A program made the position numbers and the translations under genes. Positions 15,829-23,333 of a stretch of DNA of 64,000 bases are shown piece after piece (the first letter of the stretch is position 1; every line of letters starts with the position of its first letter). The DNA is taken from positions 186,001 to 250,000 of the forward strand of contig NZ_NOYD01000014.1 of NCBI RefSeq assembly GCF_002258315.1, in the 5' to 3' direction. The stretch is from Rhodococcus sp. 06-462-5 (GTDB lineage Bacteria > Actinomycetota > Actinomycetes > Mycobacteriales > Mycobacteriaceae). The notes under the pieces are model-generated. The model was given only the letters and a program-made list of their open reading frames with translations, did not search any database and was not told the origin of the DNA.

Positions 15829-16845
15829 TCATCGCTCCCGAGTGAGGGTTTCGAATGCATCGGCCGACAGTTCTCGGAAGGATCCCATTCCCGCGATGCG
15901 TCGGCAGCCGTCCAATTCGACTGTGATGCGGGCGGTTCCGGACCCGTCCGGGCGGCGTAAGTCGGCGTGGGCGAACCGTGTCGCCGGAGCCGAGCAAGGC
16001 TGTGCAATGGGCGCGGCGGCGAGGTCGACGATCAGTTCGATGCTGCTCGGCCGGTCGAGGTTGGCTGAGCTTCCGGGCACCGTCCCGATCTCGACAGGCA
16101 GCGCTGACGCAATGTCGACGACTGGATAGGTACAGATCCGCAGAAATCCGACGTCGTCAGTCGGCATCACGAGCGTGGGAGGAAACGAAGCGGTTCCATT
16201 GGCCTCGGCCTCGATTGCGTGGTCGACGTATTCGGCTGTGGTGTCGAAGAACTCGCCGGTAGCGGGTCCTGTGCACGTGGTGGAGTAGTCGTATCCCAAT
16301 GGGTGCACGGTTCGGGAGACTTCTTCGAGCTCGCTCAGTGCACGCAGGGGCTCGTCCTGCAGTCCGCAAGGAACAGCAGGCCAGGCCGGCCGAAATGCGC
16401 GTCCAGACCCGTCGACGAACCACAGTCCGACGGGTGCTTCCACCGAGTACGCACAGCTCACCGTCACGTGCCCCGCATAGCGTTCCGAGGCAACTGCGAA
16501 CGCGTCCATCGCAGCATCGACGTCCCCGCGCAGACGTACCGAATCCAGTGTCAACACGTTGTCGTCACTCAACGCTCTCTCGCACCGCAGTACCTCGACC
16601 GGCGTGAAATACCGCGGGGGATACCCCGGTGTCGGAGCATCTGCGGTGATCTCGGGGTCCCACGGCCCGGATCCGGTGAGCGCGGTGAAAATGTTCTCGG
16701 CCATGCAGTTCGGAGTATGCGTCGTACTCGCTGTGGGTGGTCGATACGACTCTGTCTCCAAACCAGCGAAAGGCACGATGTCGCTGCACGCCGTCAACAG
16801 TCCACACGACACAACGACCAGGGTTGCCCGAGCGGACTTGCGCAT
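15829..16845 (-). CDS. Putative lipoprotein
   Basis: A 338-residue exported protein. The N-terminus is a lipoprotein signal: 'RKSARATLVVVSCGLLTAC' with the lipobox LTAC, so the cysteine near residue 20 is expected to be lipidated outside the membrane. The mature part has many cysteines spread along the chain ('VLRCERAL', 'VSCAYSVE', 'AVPCGLQD', 'STTCTGPA', 'LRICTYPV', 'AQPCSAP', 'LDGCRRI'), suggesting disulfide bonds, and no known domain. ATG 16845 was chosen because it gives the signal peptide. It lies 49 bases after the GNAT gene on the same strand. Confidence 0.75.
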   Translation of the reverse strand: MRKSARATLVVVSCGLLTACSDIVPFAGLETESYRPPTASTTHTPNCMAENIFTALTGSGPWDPEITADAPTPGYPPRYFTPVEVLRCERALSDDNVLTLDSVRLRGDVDAAMDAFAVASERYAGHVTVSCAYSVEAPVGLWFVDGSGRAFRPAWPAVPCGLQDEPLRALSELEEVSRTVHPLGYDYSTTCTGPATGEFFDTTAEYVDHAIEAEANGTASFPPTLVMPTDDVGFLRICTYPVVDIASALPVEIGTVPGSSANLDRPSSIELIVDLAAAPIAQPCSAPATRFAHADLRRPDGSGTARITVELDGCRRIAGMGSFRELSADAFETLTRER

Positions 16846-16894
16846 ACCGCGGGCTACCCACCGGCGAACGATGCCCCGGGGTTCAATCGAACTC

Positions 16895-17665
16895 TCATGT
16901 GTCCAGCGTGGGCGTGGTCCTGTGGCGCACCCACACATTCGGCTCGGTGTACACAGCGGTCCCGCGATCCATGTCGCAGATGACAGGAACGAGTCCACCC
17001 GGAACATGGACGGGACCGGATCGGTCGAACGGCAGCCCTGTCCACTGGCGCCACTCGTCGAGAGTTCCTGGCACCACCATCGAGCGCGGGGCAATCGCGT
17101 CGATGAGACCGCCAGCGCGGACGTGAACACGCAGCCAGGCGTCGACGGGTAAGCCGTCCGACCGGATCCGTTGAACGTAAGCGGCGAAGGATTCGTCGAG
17201 ATCAGATCTGCCGTTCGGTCGCAGTGGGGCAATCAATTCGTCGAATCCTAGGCGTTGGGCATTGTCCCGAAGTGCTGCAAGAAGCAATGCCGACAAGCCA
17301 CGACCCTGCCATCCCGGGACGACTGAAATTTCGAGCGCGGACACAAAGTTGGTTGGTGTGCCAACCAGACGCGCCCTTGTCCCGCGTCGTATCGCGCCGT
17401 CCCAGCCATCGTCGGGAAGGGCTGTGCCGTCGGGCAAGTGGATCGGTATGGAGAGTGCCTTGCCGACCACGGCATCGGCTTCGTCGTGGCAGACGAGGAT
17501 GTGTTCGGCGAAAAGAGCCAGAACGTCGGGGTCGAAGTACATCGATCCAATCGGATCCTTCGTCATGAACGTCGGCCAAGACGAAGTCATGTTCCAGGCT
17601 GCGATCGCGAGATCAGGACGATCGGCCAGAACCGACACAGCAAGAGTCACGAGACCATCGTGCAC
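16895..17665 (-). CDS. GNAT family N-acetyltransferase
   Basis: A 256-residue cytosolic protein with the GNAT acetyl-CoA binding motif A: 'ALEISVVPGWQGRGLSALLL' (pattern Q/RxxGxG/A present as QGRGLS), preceded by beta strands such as 'HILVCHDEADAVVGKALS'. The C-terminal region contains 'APRSMVVPGTLDEWRQWTG' and is longer than the minimal GNAT fold. The acceptor substrate cannot be predicted. The start at 17665 lies 24 bases from hairpin repeat copy 3. It is followed by the lipoprotein gene, and the two may form an operon. Confidence 0.8.
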   Translation of the reverse strand: MHDGLVTLAVSVLADRPDLAIAAWNMTSSWPTFMTKDPIGSMYFDPDVLALFAEHILVCHDEADAVVGKALSIPIHLPDGTALPDDGWDGAIRRGTRARLVGTPTNFVSALEISVVPGWQGRGLSALLLAALRDNAQRLGFDELIAPLRPNGRSDLDESFAAYVQRIRSDGLPVDAWLRVHVRAGGLIDAIAPRSMVVPGTLDEWRQWTGLPFDRSGPVHVPGGLVPVICDMDRGTAVYTEPNVWVRHRTTPTLDT

Positions 17666-17688
17666 GACAGCTGCATGAGAAGAACAAA

Positions 17689-17737
17689 TATCGGGTGCAG
17701 CTAGCCGCGCTCAGCGCGGTCGCCTGCACCCGATTCG
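17689..17737. repeat. Hairpin repeat, family B, copy 3
   Basis: ATCGGGTGCAG ... CTGCACCCGAT outer arms with inner CCGCGCT / AGCGCGG. Unlike copy 1 it lies between divergent genes, just upstream of the GNAT gene, so the family is not restricted to 3' ends and cannot be only a terminator. Confidence 0.8.
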
Positions 17738-17854
17738 ACCCGGAATGCATGCTGCCAACCGTCACCGCGTATCTCTAGGCATGAAACTGGCCGGCCGCGG
17801 AAGCGATGAGTGCGATGCCGAAACCCGCGCACAACTCGCCGTATCCTTGGCTGC

Positions 17855-18424
17855 ATGGGCACATCGCAGATCGACCTCCGAAGGCCCGCTCTGATAGTCG
17901 TCGATGTACAGGCGGGATTCGACAATGCCGAGTTCTGGGGTCCGCGAGATAACCCGTCGTGCGAAGGCAATATCGCAGCCCTCATACGCTTTTGGCGATC
18001 CAGGTCATGGCCGGTGGTGTTCGTTCGACACGACTCCGACAACCCTCTGTCTCCGTTGTCACCGAGTAGTTCCGGGCACGCGTTCAAAGACGTCATCGAG
18101 GGAAGTCCAGATCTGCTGATCAGCAAACGGGTCAATTCGAGCTTCTATGGCACCCCGGATCTCGATGCCTGGCTACGGGCCGAGGGCATCGACCAGGTCG
18201 TCATCTGCGGGATCACGACAAATCATTGCTGCGAGACGACAGCTCGCATGGCCGGAAACCTCGGATACGACACCTACTTCGTCATCGACGCCACACACAC
18301 CTTCGATCGCGTCGGGCTCGATGGGACCACAGTGCCTGCCGCGACCTTGTCTGCGATCACCGCGACAAACCTGCACGATGAATTCGCAACTGTTGTCACG
18401 ACAGAAGACCTGCTCTCGGACTGA
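17855..18424 (+). CDS. Isochorismatase-like cysteine hydrolase
   Basis: A 189-residue cytosolic hydrolase with the Asp-Lys-Cys triad of the family: Asp in 'ALIVVDVQAGF' (about residue 17), Lys in 'DLLISKRVNSSFYGT' and Cys in 'GITTNHCCETTARMAG'. The last motif corresponds to the canonical GxxTxxC...T.R. Members cleave amide or vinyl-ether bonds, for example in nicotinamidase, cysteine hydrolase or isochorismatase reactions; the exact substrate is not evident. ATG 17855 was chosen; an upstream in-frame ATG at 17810 is less likely. The next gene starts 12 bases after the stop, so the two are probably co-transcribed. Confidence 0.85.
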   Translation: MGTSQIDLRRPALIVVDVQAGFDNAEFWGPRDNPSCEGNIAALIRFWRSRSWPVVFVRHDSDNPLSPLSPSSSGHAFKDVIEGSPDLLISKRVNSSFYGTPDLDAWLRAEGIDQVVICGITTNHCCETTARMAGNLGYDTYFVIDATHTFDRVGLDGTTVPAATLSAITATNLHDEFATVVTTEDLLSD

Positions 18425-18436
18425 AGAAGGTGCGCA

Positions 18437-18991
18437 ATGGAGGTGGCAGGGCAATTGTCCCCGGACGAGTTCTGGGAACACATGAGCCAGCTCGAGAGCC
18501 GAGTGCTTTCGGAAGCTCGGCAGGTTCGCGTGTTCGGAATGAAGGAGTGGATCGGCCCCATCACGATCGGTGACTGGGGATGGGTGGACGACCGACTCTC
18601 ATCCGCCGGACTCGTGCACGGCACTCCTGACGGCGACCTGTCTGTACAGATCAGCACGGTGGTCGGAGATCCTCGGCGGGAGGTGGTTCGAGCGATCGAA
18701 AGCGCTACCGGAATTTCCCCGAGGGAGCCCGACTACGAGAACCGGCACCGGGCAGTTCGCGACGCTCCCGGGGTCGCTGTGCCAATACCCTGCGACGGTG
18801 TGAGCGTCGAGTTCTCGAAGTGGGGCGGACCCGACCGATGGTGGGCCGCCGGCGAAGTCGACACCGTCTCGCTCGTCATCGAAAGTCGGAACTACCCGGT
18901 CGAAGATGTCGCTCTGATCGAAATCGATGATGTGAAGCCCTATGTGGAGGGATGGCGAGAATACATGCGAAGCGTTCGAGGTGAAATCTAG
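18437..18991 (+). CDS. Hypothetical 184-residue protein
   Basis: Not recognised. An acidic soluble protein, Trp-rich in several places ('WIGPITIGDWGWVDDRL', 'WGGPDRWWAAGEVD', 'PYVEGWREYMRS'). It has no signal peptide, membrane helix or known motif. It follows the isochorismatase-like gene by 12 bases, which suggests translation from the same mRNA. Trp-rich small acidic proteins of this kind often turn out to be immunity or chaperone proteins, but there is no direct evidence for that here. Confidence 0.6.
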   Translation: MEVAGQLSPDEFWEHMSQLESRVLSEARQVRVFGMKEWIGPITIGDWGWVDDRLSSAGLVHGTPDGDLSVQISTVVGDPRREVVRAIESATGISPREPDYENRHRAVRDAPGVAVPIPCDGVSVEFSKWGGPDRWWAAGEVDTVSLVIESRNYPVEDVALIEIDDVKPYVEGWREYMRSVRGEI

Positions 18992-19071
18992 GCGGTCGTC
19001 CACTACTTCGATTGCGCACCAATATGAGTCGAGATACGTGGGTATCGCTGAAGGGGTCGAACGGAGACGGG

Positions 19072-19446
19072 ATGAGCAGAATCGCAACACCCCTCACTGC
19101 GGTGGTCGCCGCTGTATCGCTCGTCGGCTGGATCGCGTCGTTCGGGACCTTCGCGCAGTGGGGGCTGATGGGCGGAATCGACGAACTGTGCACGCGGATA
19201 CCCGGTGCGCTCTACGAGGCGCACTGGGCGTGGTTGCCCGTGCCGGTGGGAATTTGCGTCAACTATGTCGACATCGACCTCGCCGTGGGAACCACACGCT
19301 GGAGCTGGCAGAACACGGGGTTGGGCGGAGCATGTGCCGTCGTATTCGTGGCGAGTGTGTCGAGTGTGCTGCGACGGATGCGAGCACTCCGAACGGCAAA
19401 ATCACGACCTTCGGCGTCAACGCCTGACGACATTCGAGCCGTTTGA
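19072..19446 (+). CDS. Small membrane protein, hypothetical
   Basis: A 124-residue protein with two hydrophobic segments, near residues 6-24 ('LTAVVAAVSLVGWIASF') and 83-101 ('GGACAVVFVASVSSVL'), and an extracytoplasmic-type loop with two cysteines ('ELCTRIPGALYEAHW', 'GICVNYVDIDLAVG'). ATG 19072 follows GGAGACGGG at good spacing; an earlier ATG at 19012 is possible. The stop overlaps the region just before the next small membrane gene. Unknown family. Confidence 0.55.
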   Translation: MSRIATPLTAVVAAVSLVGWIASFGTFAQWGLMGGIDELCTRIPGALYEAHWAWLPVPVGICVNYVDIDLAVGTTRWSWQNTGLGGACAVVFVASVSSVLRRMRALRTAKSRPSASTPDDIRAV

Positions 19447-19457
19447 TACCGTTCGGT

Positions 19458-19904
19458 ATGGCGAATCGGCGGACTGCAGCGGGTCTGGCGGGACCCATCG
19501 TGTTGCTGTATCTGGGCTATTTCGCGTCGGTCCCGATTCTTGAGGCATTCGTTCGCGGGCTGTTCGAGCCGCGGTTGAACTGGGCTGAGATCGGTTGGGG
19601 TGGAACGATTGTGTTCGCATTTATGGTCGTTGCAGGACTGATTGCGTGCATCGCAGCGATACGGATTCTTGTCGACTCGCCGCGATTTCCTGGAATCGTC
19701 GCGACCGCGGGTTCGTCTATCGGCCGAAAGATCGATTTGGTGGGTGTCACTCTGCTCGGGTGCGCCGTCGTTGTGATGTCGCTGATGGGGGAGGGCCTGA
19801 CACTCGGGTTCTTCGCCCCCATCGTCACTGGGTGGTTGTGCGTCAACACGATTCGAAACTATAGAGCGCTCTCCAAGTCCGGCCGAGCTGCAACGGCACG
19901 GTGA
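19458..19904 (+). CDS. Membrane protein with four segments, hypothetical
   Basis: A 148-residue protein with hydrophobic segments around residues 8-30 ('GPIVLLYLGYFASVPIL'), 47-70 ('IVFAFMVVAGLIACIAAI'), 94-112 ('VGVTLLGCAVVVMSLMG') and 113-130 ('TLGFFAPIVTGWLCV'). ATG 19458 was chosen; TTG 19443, overlapping the preceding stop, is an alternative. It lies between two other small membrane protein genes with almost no spacing, so the three probably form one transcript. The function is unknown. Confidence 0.6.
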   Translation: MANRRTAAGLAGPIVLLYLGYFASVPILEAFVRGLFEPRLNWAEIGWGGTIVFAFMVVAGLIACIAAIRILVDSPRFPGIVATAGSSIGRKIDLVGVTLLGCAVVVMSLMGEGLTLGFFAPIVTGWLCVNTIRNYRALSKSGRAATAR

Positions 19905-19907
19905 TCC

Positions 19908-20243
19908 GTGAACACTGCACTCGCTCTTGGGCTGATCGCGGGAATCGTCGCGTTCGCGTACGGCTCGTCAGTCGGGTTGCGACGCAAAGTGCTCTATCCG
20001 GACTATTACGGCCGCGACGTACCGGACCGGGTGAAGACCACGCCGCACCTGCGTGCGCGGGCGAACAGACTGTTCGTGGTCTGCGGCGTCGTCGCCGCCA
20101 TTCTGCTTCTGGCCCCGCTTCTTTGGATATTCTCCGATTTTCAGCGCGAAAGAACGACGTGGGAGTTGGCCGGGCTGGCAGCCTACGTGTTCGTCGCTGT
20201 GGTGATCAGTGGCTACCCGTTCGCCAAAATCAAGACCTTGTGA
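19908..20243 (+). CDS. Small membrane protein, hypothetical
   Basis: A 111-residue protein starting at GTG 19908, three bases after the previous stop. It has three hydrophobic segments ('ALALGLIAGIVAFAYGSS', 'LFVVCGVVAAILLLAPLLW', 'LAGLAAYVFVAVVISGYPF') separated by a basic cytoplasmic-type loop ('KVLYPDYYGRDVPDRVK'). It is the last of three adjacent small membrane genes. The family was not recognised. Confidence 0.55.
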   Translation: MNTALALGLIAGIVAFAYGSSVGLRRKVLYPDYYGRDVPDRVKTTPHLRARANRLFVVCGVVAAILLLAPLLWIFSDFQRERTTWELAGLAAYVFVAVVISGYPFAKIKTL

Positions 20244-20369
20244 TTGGTGACTTATGTTGCCGAACCCACGAAGGAGCTCGACATGGCTCCGGTGATGAGA
20301 GGCAGAACGTCGCCATCCGTCGCGAAAATGTCTGGAACTGAACGTCTGGAGTCTGGCAGGCTGTGCCCC

Positions 20370-21131
20370 ATGACCCGATCGTTCGAGGAGTTGGTGGCCG
20401 AAGCGGACTCCGTGTCGGTCGATGGCTGGGACTTCTCATGGTTGAACGGTCGCGCGTCCGAACAGCGTCCCTCATGGGGATATCAGCGGCTCATGGGCGA
20501 GCGGCTCGCAATCGCCGAGGCGGCACTCGATATCCAAACCGGAGGGGGAGAGGTGCTGGCGGGTGCAGCGTCGTTTCCGCCGGTGATGGCCGCTACCGAA
20601 TCGTGGCCGCCGAACGTAGCGAAAGCGACTGCGCTGCTGCATCCGCGCGGAGCTGTGGTGGTGGAGGACGCCGATGAGCCGCCTCTGCCCTTCGCCGACG
20701 GGGCCTTCGATCTGGTGACGAGTAGACATCCCGCCACGGTGTGGTGGGACGAGATCTCCCGCGTCCTGCGCACGGGCGGAACCTATTTCGCGCAGCACGT
20801 TGGACATTCGGGTGTCTTCGAACTCGTCGAATTCTTTCTGGGACCGCAGCCCGCGGCCACTCGGCGCGCGCGTCACTACGAGGACGAGAGCGCAGATGCT
20901 CGGGACGCTGGACTCGACGTGGTGGACATCCAGTTCGAGTCGCTACGGACCGAGTTCTTCGACGTCGGTGCCGTCATCTACTTTCTGCGCAAGGTGATCT
21001 GGATGGTGCCTGGCTTCACCGTCGAGCAGTATCGCGACTCGTTGTACGAACTGCACGAACGAATCGAGAACGACGGGCCATTCGTTGCACACTCGACTCG
21101 ATTTCTCATCGAGGCCAAGAAAATCGACTGA
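20370..21131 (+). CDS. Class I SAM-dependent methyltransferase
   Basis: A 253-residue protein. Motif I is degenerate: 'ALDIQTGGGEVLAGAASFP' takes the place of the usual GxGxG loop, a form found in a subgroup of actinobacterial methyltransferases. Post-I and motif II are visible as 'DEPPLPFADGAFDLVTSRH' and 'EISRVLRTGGTYFAQHVG'. ATG 20370 was chosen; frames to 20283 and 20244 are open upstream. The start is over 120 bases after the membrane gene, and the gene converges on soxR. The substrate is unknown. Confidence 0.8.
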   Translation: MTRSFEELVAEADSVSVDGWDFSWLNGRASEQRPSWGYQRLMGERLAIAEAALDIQTGGGEVLAGAASFPPVMAATESWPPNVAKATALLHPRGAVVVEDADEPPLPFADGAFDLVTSRHPATVWWDEISRVLRTGGTYFAQHVGHSGVFELVEFFLGPQPAATRRARHYEDESADARDAGLDVVDIQFESLRTEFFDVGAVIYFLRKVIWMVPGFTVEQYRDSLYELHERIENDGPFVAHSTRFLIEAKKID

Positions 21132-21170
21132 GCTGTTCGAGAAGTCCGTGGCACGTCGATCGTTCCACGA

Positions 21171-21674
21171 TCACGAAAACAGCGAGGTTTCGGTTCCTGT
21201 GCGTTTCGTCGATTGCGTAGTCCGGGCTGTGAGGCGCAGTGCTCCCGTACCTTGTTGTCCAAGAATGTCATTGGGGTTCGAGTAGGGGCACGATGTCAGC
21301 GACAGGCATCCGCATCCGATACAGTCGGAAAAGTTGTCTCGCAGCGCAGTCAATTCTTCGATGCGAGCAGTGAGTTCGTCGCGCCACTGTCGAGATATCC
21401 GCGCCCAATCGCGTTTTCCCGGTATCGCCTGTTCCGGCAGTTGGTCGAGCGCATCCTTGATCTTCTCCAGGGACACGCCGAGACGCTGAGCTGTTCTGAT
21501 GAAGGCGATAACCCGCAGCACGTCGCGCCGGTACTCCCGACGGTTTCCGCTCGTGCGGCGACTGGAAATCAATCCAACCTGTTCGTAGTAGTGCAGGGCG
21601 GATACCGCGACCCCGGCGCGTTCTGCGACCTGGCCAGGCTTGAGCCATACCGCGTCCGTATCCAGTTGTGTCAT
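21171..21674 (-). CDS. soxR: Redox-sensing MerR-family activator SoxR
   Basis: A 167-residue homodimeric activator. The N-terminal MerR helix-turn-helix ('LKPGQVAERAGVAVSALHYYEQVGLI') is followed by a dimer helix and the [2Fe-2S] cluster motif 'CIGCGCLSLTSC' (CX2CXCX5C), which is diagnostic for SoxR. Oxidation of the cluster by redox-cycling compounds switches on target promoters. In actinobacteria SoxR mainly responds to quinone- or phenazine-like metabolites and controls reductases and exporters. The divergent operon starting at 21772 carries exactly such genes and a soxbox. The C-terminal tail after the cluster is Thr/Arg-rich, as in other actinobacterial SoxR. Confidence 0.95.
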   Translation of the reverse strand: MTQLDTDAVWLKPGQVAERAGVAVSALHYYEQVGLISSRRTSGNRREYRRDVLRVIAFIRTAQRLGVSLEKIKDALDQLPEQAIPGKRDWARISRQWRDELTARIEELTALRDNFSDCIGCGCLSLTSCPYSNPNDILGQQGTGALRLTARTTQSTKRTGTETSLFS

Positions 21675-21704
21675 GACCTGCCCCTCCGGGTTCGCTCACA
21701 CGCC

Positions 21705-21735
21705 TTGACATCAAGTGCACTTGATGAAGTGCACT
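21705..21735 (+). promoter_or_regulatory. SoxR-controlled promoter with 18-bp soxbox
   Basis: A -35 TTGACA (21705-21710), a 19-base spacer and a -10 TGCACT (21730-21735) frame the perfect palindrome CATCAAGTGCACTTGATG (21709-21726). Geometry and sequence match the E. coli soxS soxbox (CCTCAAGTTAACTTGAGG, 14 of 18 identical), including the overlong 19-bp spacer that MerR-type activators correct. It points into the FrnE-like / quinone reductase / MFS operon. Confidence 0.85.
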
Positions 21736-21771
21736 GTACATCGCAGTCTTCGGCGAGGTCAGGAGAGACAA

Positions 21772-22404
21772 TTGACGACAACGATCACGAATTGGGCGGA
21801 CCTTCGGTGCCCGTGGTGCTGGATTGGGCATCGACAACTGGGGCGGGCACTCGGTCGTCTCGAATCCGGCACGCGGGTCGAGTACAGGAGCTTTCTGCTC
21901 GAACCGGCCGGTCCAACTCGCGCCGGCATCACCGTTCGGGAAGCGGCGCTGTCCTCGTGGGGCTTCGACGAAGAGCGATGGGCAGCTCACAGCAGGAAGA
22001 TCGTGGCGGGCGGTACATCGGAATCGCTCACCATCAACATCGACACCACATTGGTAGTCGACTCGCGCAATGCGCACCGACTGCTGAAGCTGGTGGCGGA
22101 TCGAGAGTTGAACAGATTCGAGGCGTGGGATTCCTTGTATTCGAGGCACTTCGAGTCCAACGACGATATCGCGGATTGGACGGTGCTCCGCTCGGTCGGC
22201 GAACAGGTGGGCCTGGCGGGCGGCGACATCACGATGCTCGTAGAGACCGACGAGTGCTCGGCCGCCGTCGACGACGATATACGCGATGCGGCCGCGCTCG
22301 GCATCAGCTCGATTCCGACTGTTCTTGCCAACTCGGTGAGAATCACTGGTGATCCGAGCGTCGGTCTCGATCGGATCGAAGTTCGCCCGGCGGTCGGCCG
22401 ATGA
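21772..22404 (+). CDS. DsbA/FrnE-like thioredoxin-fold oxidoreductase
   Basis: A 210-residue cytosolic protein with the active-site CXXC as 'RCPWCWIGHRQL' at residues 12-15, as in the FrnE/2-hydroxychromene isomerase-like branch of the DsbA family. The C-terminal 'ALGISSIPTVLANSVRITG' carries the cis-Pro loop. TTG 21772 is the start because AGGAGA lies seven bases upstream; no in-frame ATG fits. The frame overlaps the next gene by 4 bases (ATGA), so the operon is translationally coupled. Expected role: thiol redox repair or polyketide/quinone handling under SoxR control. Confidence 0.85.
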   Translation: MTTTITNWADLRCPWCWIGHRQLGRALGRLESGTRVEYRSFLLEPAGPTRAGITVREAALSSWGFDEERWAAHSRKIVAGGTSESLTINIDTTLVVDSRNAHRLLKLVADRELNRFEAWDSLYSRHFESNDDIADWTVLRSVGEQVGLAGGDITMLVETDECSAAVDDDIRDAAALGISSIPTVLANSVRITGDPSVGLDRIEVRPAVGR

Positions 22405-23333
22405 TCAACACGATGCGCGCCGTTGCGATCGACGAACACGGACCCGCATCGGTGCTGAAGACTCGAACGCTGGCCCGTCCGACTCCGAATACTGGAGAGG
22501 TGCTGGTCAAGATTCGAGTGGCCGGTGTGCAACTGACCGATGCGGCGATTCGGGAAGGGTGGGTACCGCCGGGCGCGAGAATTGAGTTTCCGCAGATTCT
22601 CGGCAACGAATTTGCGGGAACCGTCGAGGCGCTCGGTGCGGATGTCAACCAGTTCGCGGTCGGTGACGACGTCCTGGGATATCGAGTTCTCGGCTGCTAC
22701 GCGGAGAACGTGAGCGTTCCGACCGACCAGATTGTAGCCAAGCCCCCTCACGTTTCCTGGCGCACGGCGGGGTCGCTGTCCGCGTCGGGTCAGACGGCCC
22801 ACACCGCCCTGGAACGGTTGGGCGCGCGGGCAGGTGAAACTTTGCTGGTCCATGGGGCAGCGGGTGGGGTGGGTTCGATGGCGGTTCAGTTGGCGCTTCA
22901 TCGAGGCCTGCGGGTGATCGGTACGGCGAGTCGAGACAATCACCCGTATCTGGAGCAGATGGGCGCTGTTGCAGTGACTTACGGTGAGGGCCAGATCGAA
23001 CGAATCGTGGCAGCGGCTCCGGAAGGAGTCGATGTGGTCCTCGACGCGGCCGGGCATGAGAACCTGCGCACCGCAGTCGATCTGACGTCCGACCGTTCCC
23101 GCATCGGAACGATCGTAGACATGGCACTGGCAAGAGAATTGAATTGCCAATGGATTTCGAGCGATCGATCGGCCGAGCGTCTGCGCGAACTCGTCGATCT
23201 GTGCGCTACCGGACAGTTGCGCGTCACAGTTAGGGCCGCGTACTTGCTCGACGAGACCGGCCAGGCGCATCGTGACGTCGAGACCGGACACGGGCGCGGC
23301 AAGGTCGTGTTGCTCGTCGATGAAGGAAGCTGA
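22401..23333 (+). CDS. Zinc-independent NADPH:quinone reductase-type MDR enzyme
   Basis: A 310-residue medium-chain dehydrogenase/reductase of the quinone oxidoreductase branch. The GroES-like part (1-125) contains 'ILGNEFAGTVEALG' and lacks the catalytic zinc ligands; the NADPH site is 'LLVHGAAGGVGSMAVQLA' around residue 150. It would reduce quinones or enones in the cytosol, a usual SoxR output in actinobacteria. It overlaps the FrnE-like gene by 4 bases and the MFS gene by 1 base, which indicates one transcript. Confidence 0.85.
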   Translation: MINTMRAVAIDEHGPASVLKTRTLARPTPNTGEVLVKIRVAGVQLTDAAIREGWVPPGARIEFPQILGNEFAGTVEALGADVNQFAVGDDVLGYRVLGCYAENVSVPTDQIVAKPPHVSWRTAGSLSASGQTAHTALERLGARAGETLLVHGAAGGVGSMAVQLALHRGLRVIGTASRDNHPYLEQMGAVAVTYGEGQIERIVAAAPEGVDVVLDAAGHENLRTAVDLTSDRSRIGTIVDMALARELNCQWISSDRSAERLRELVDLCATGQLRVTVRAAYLLDETGQAHRDVETGHGRGKVVLLVDEGS

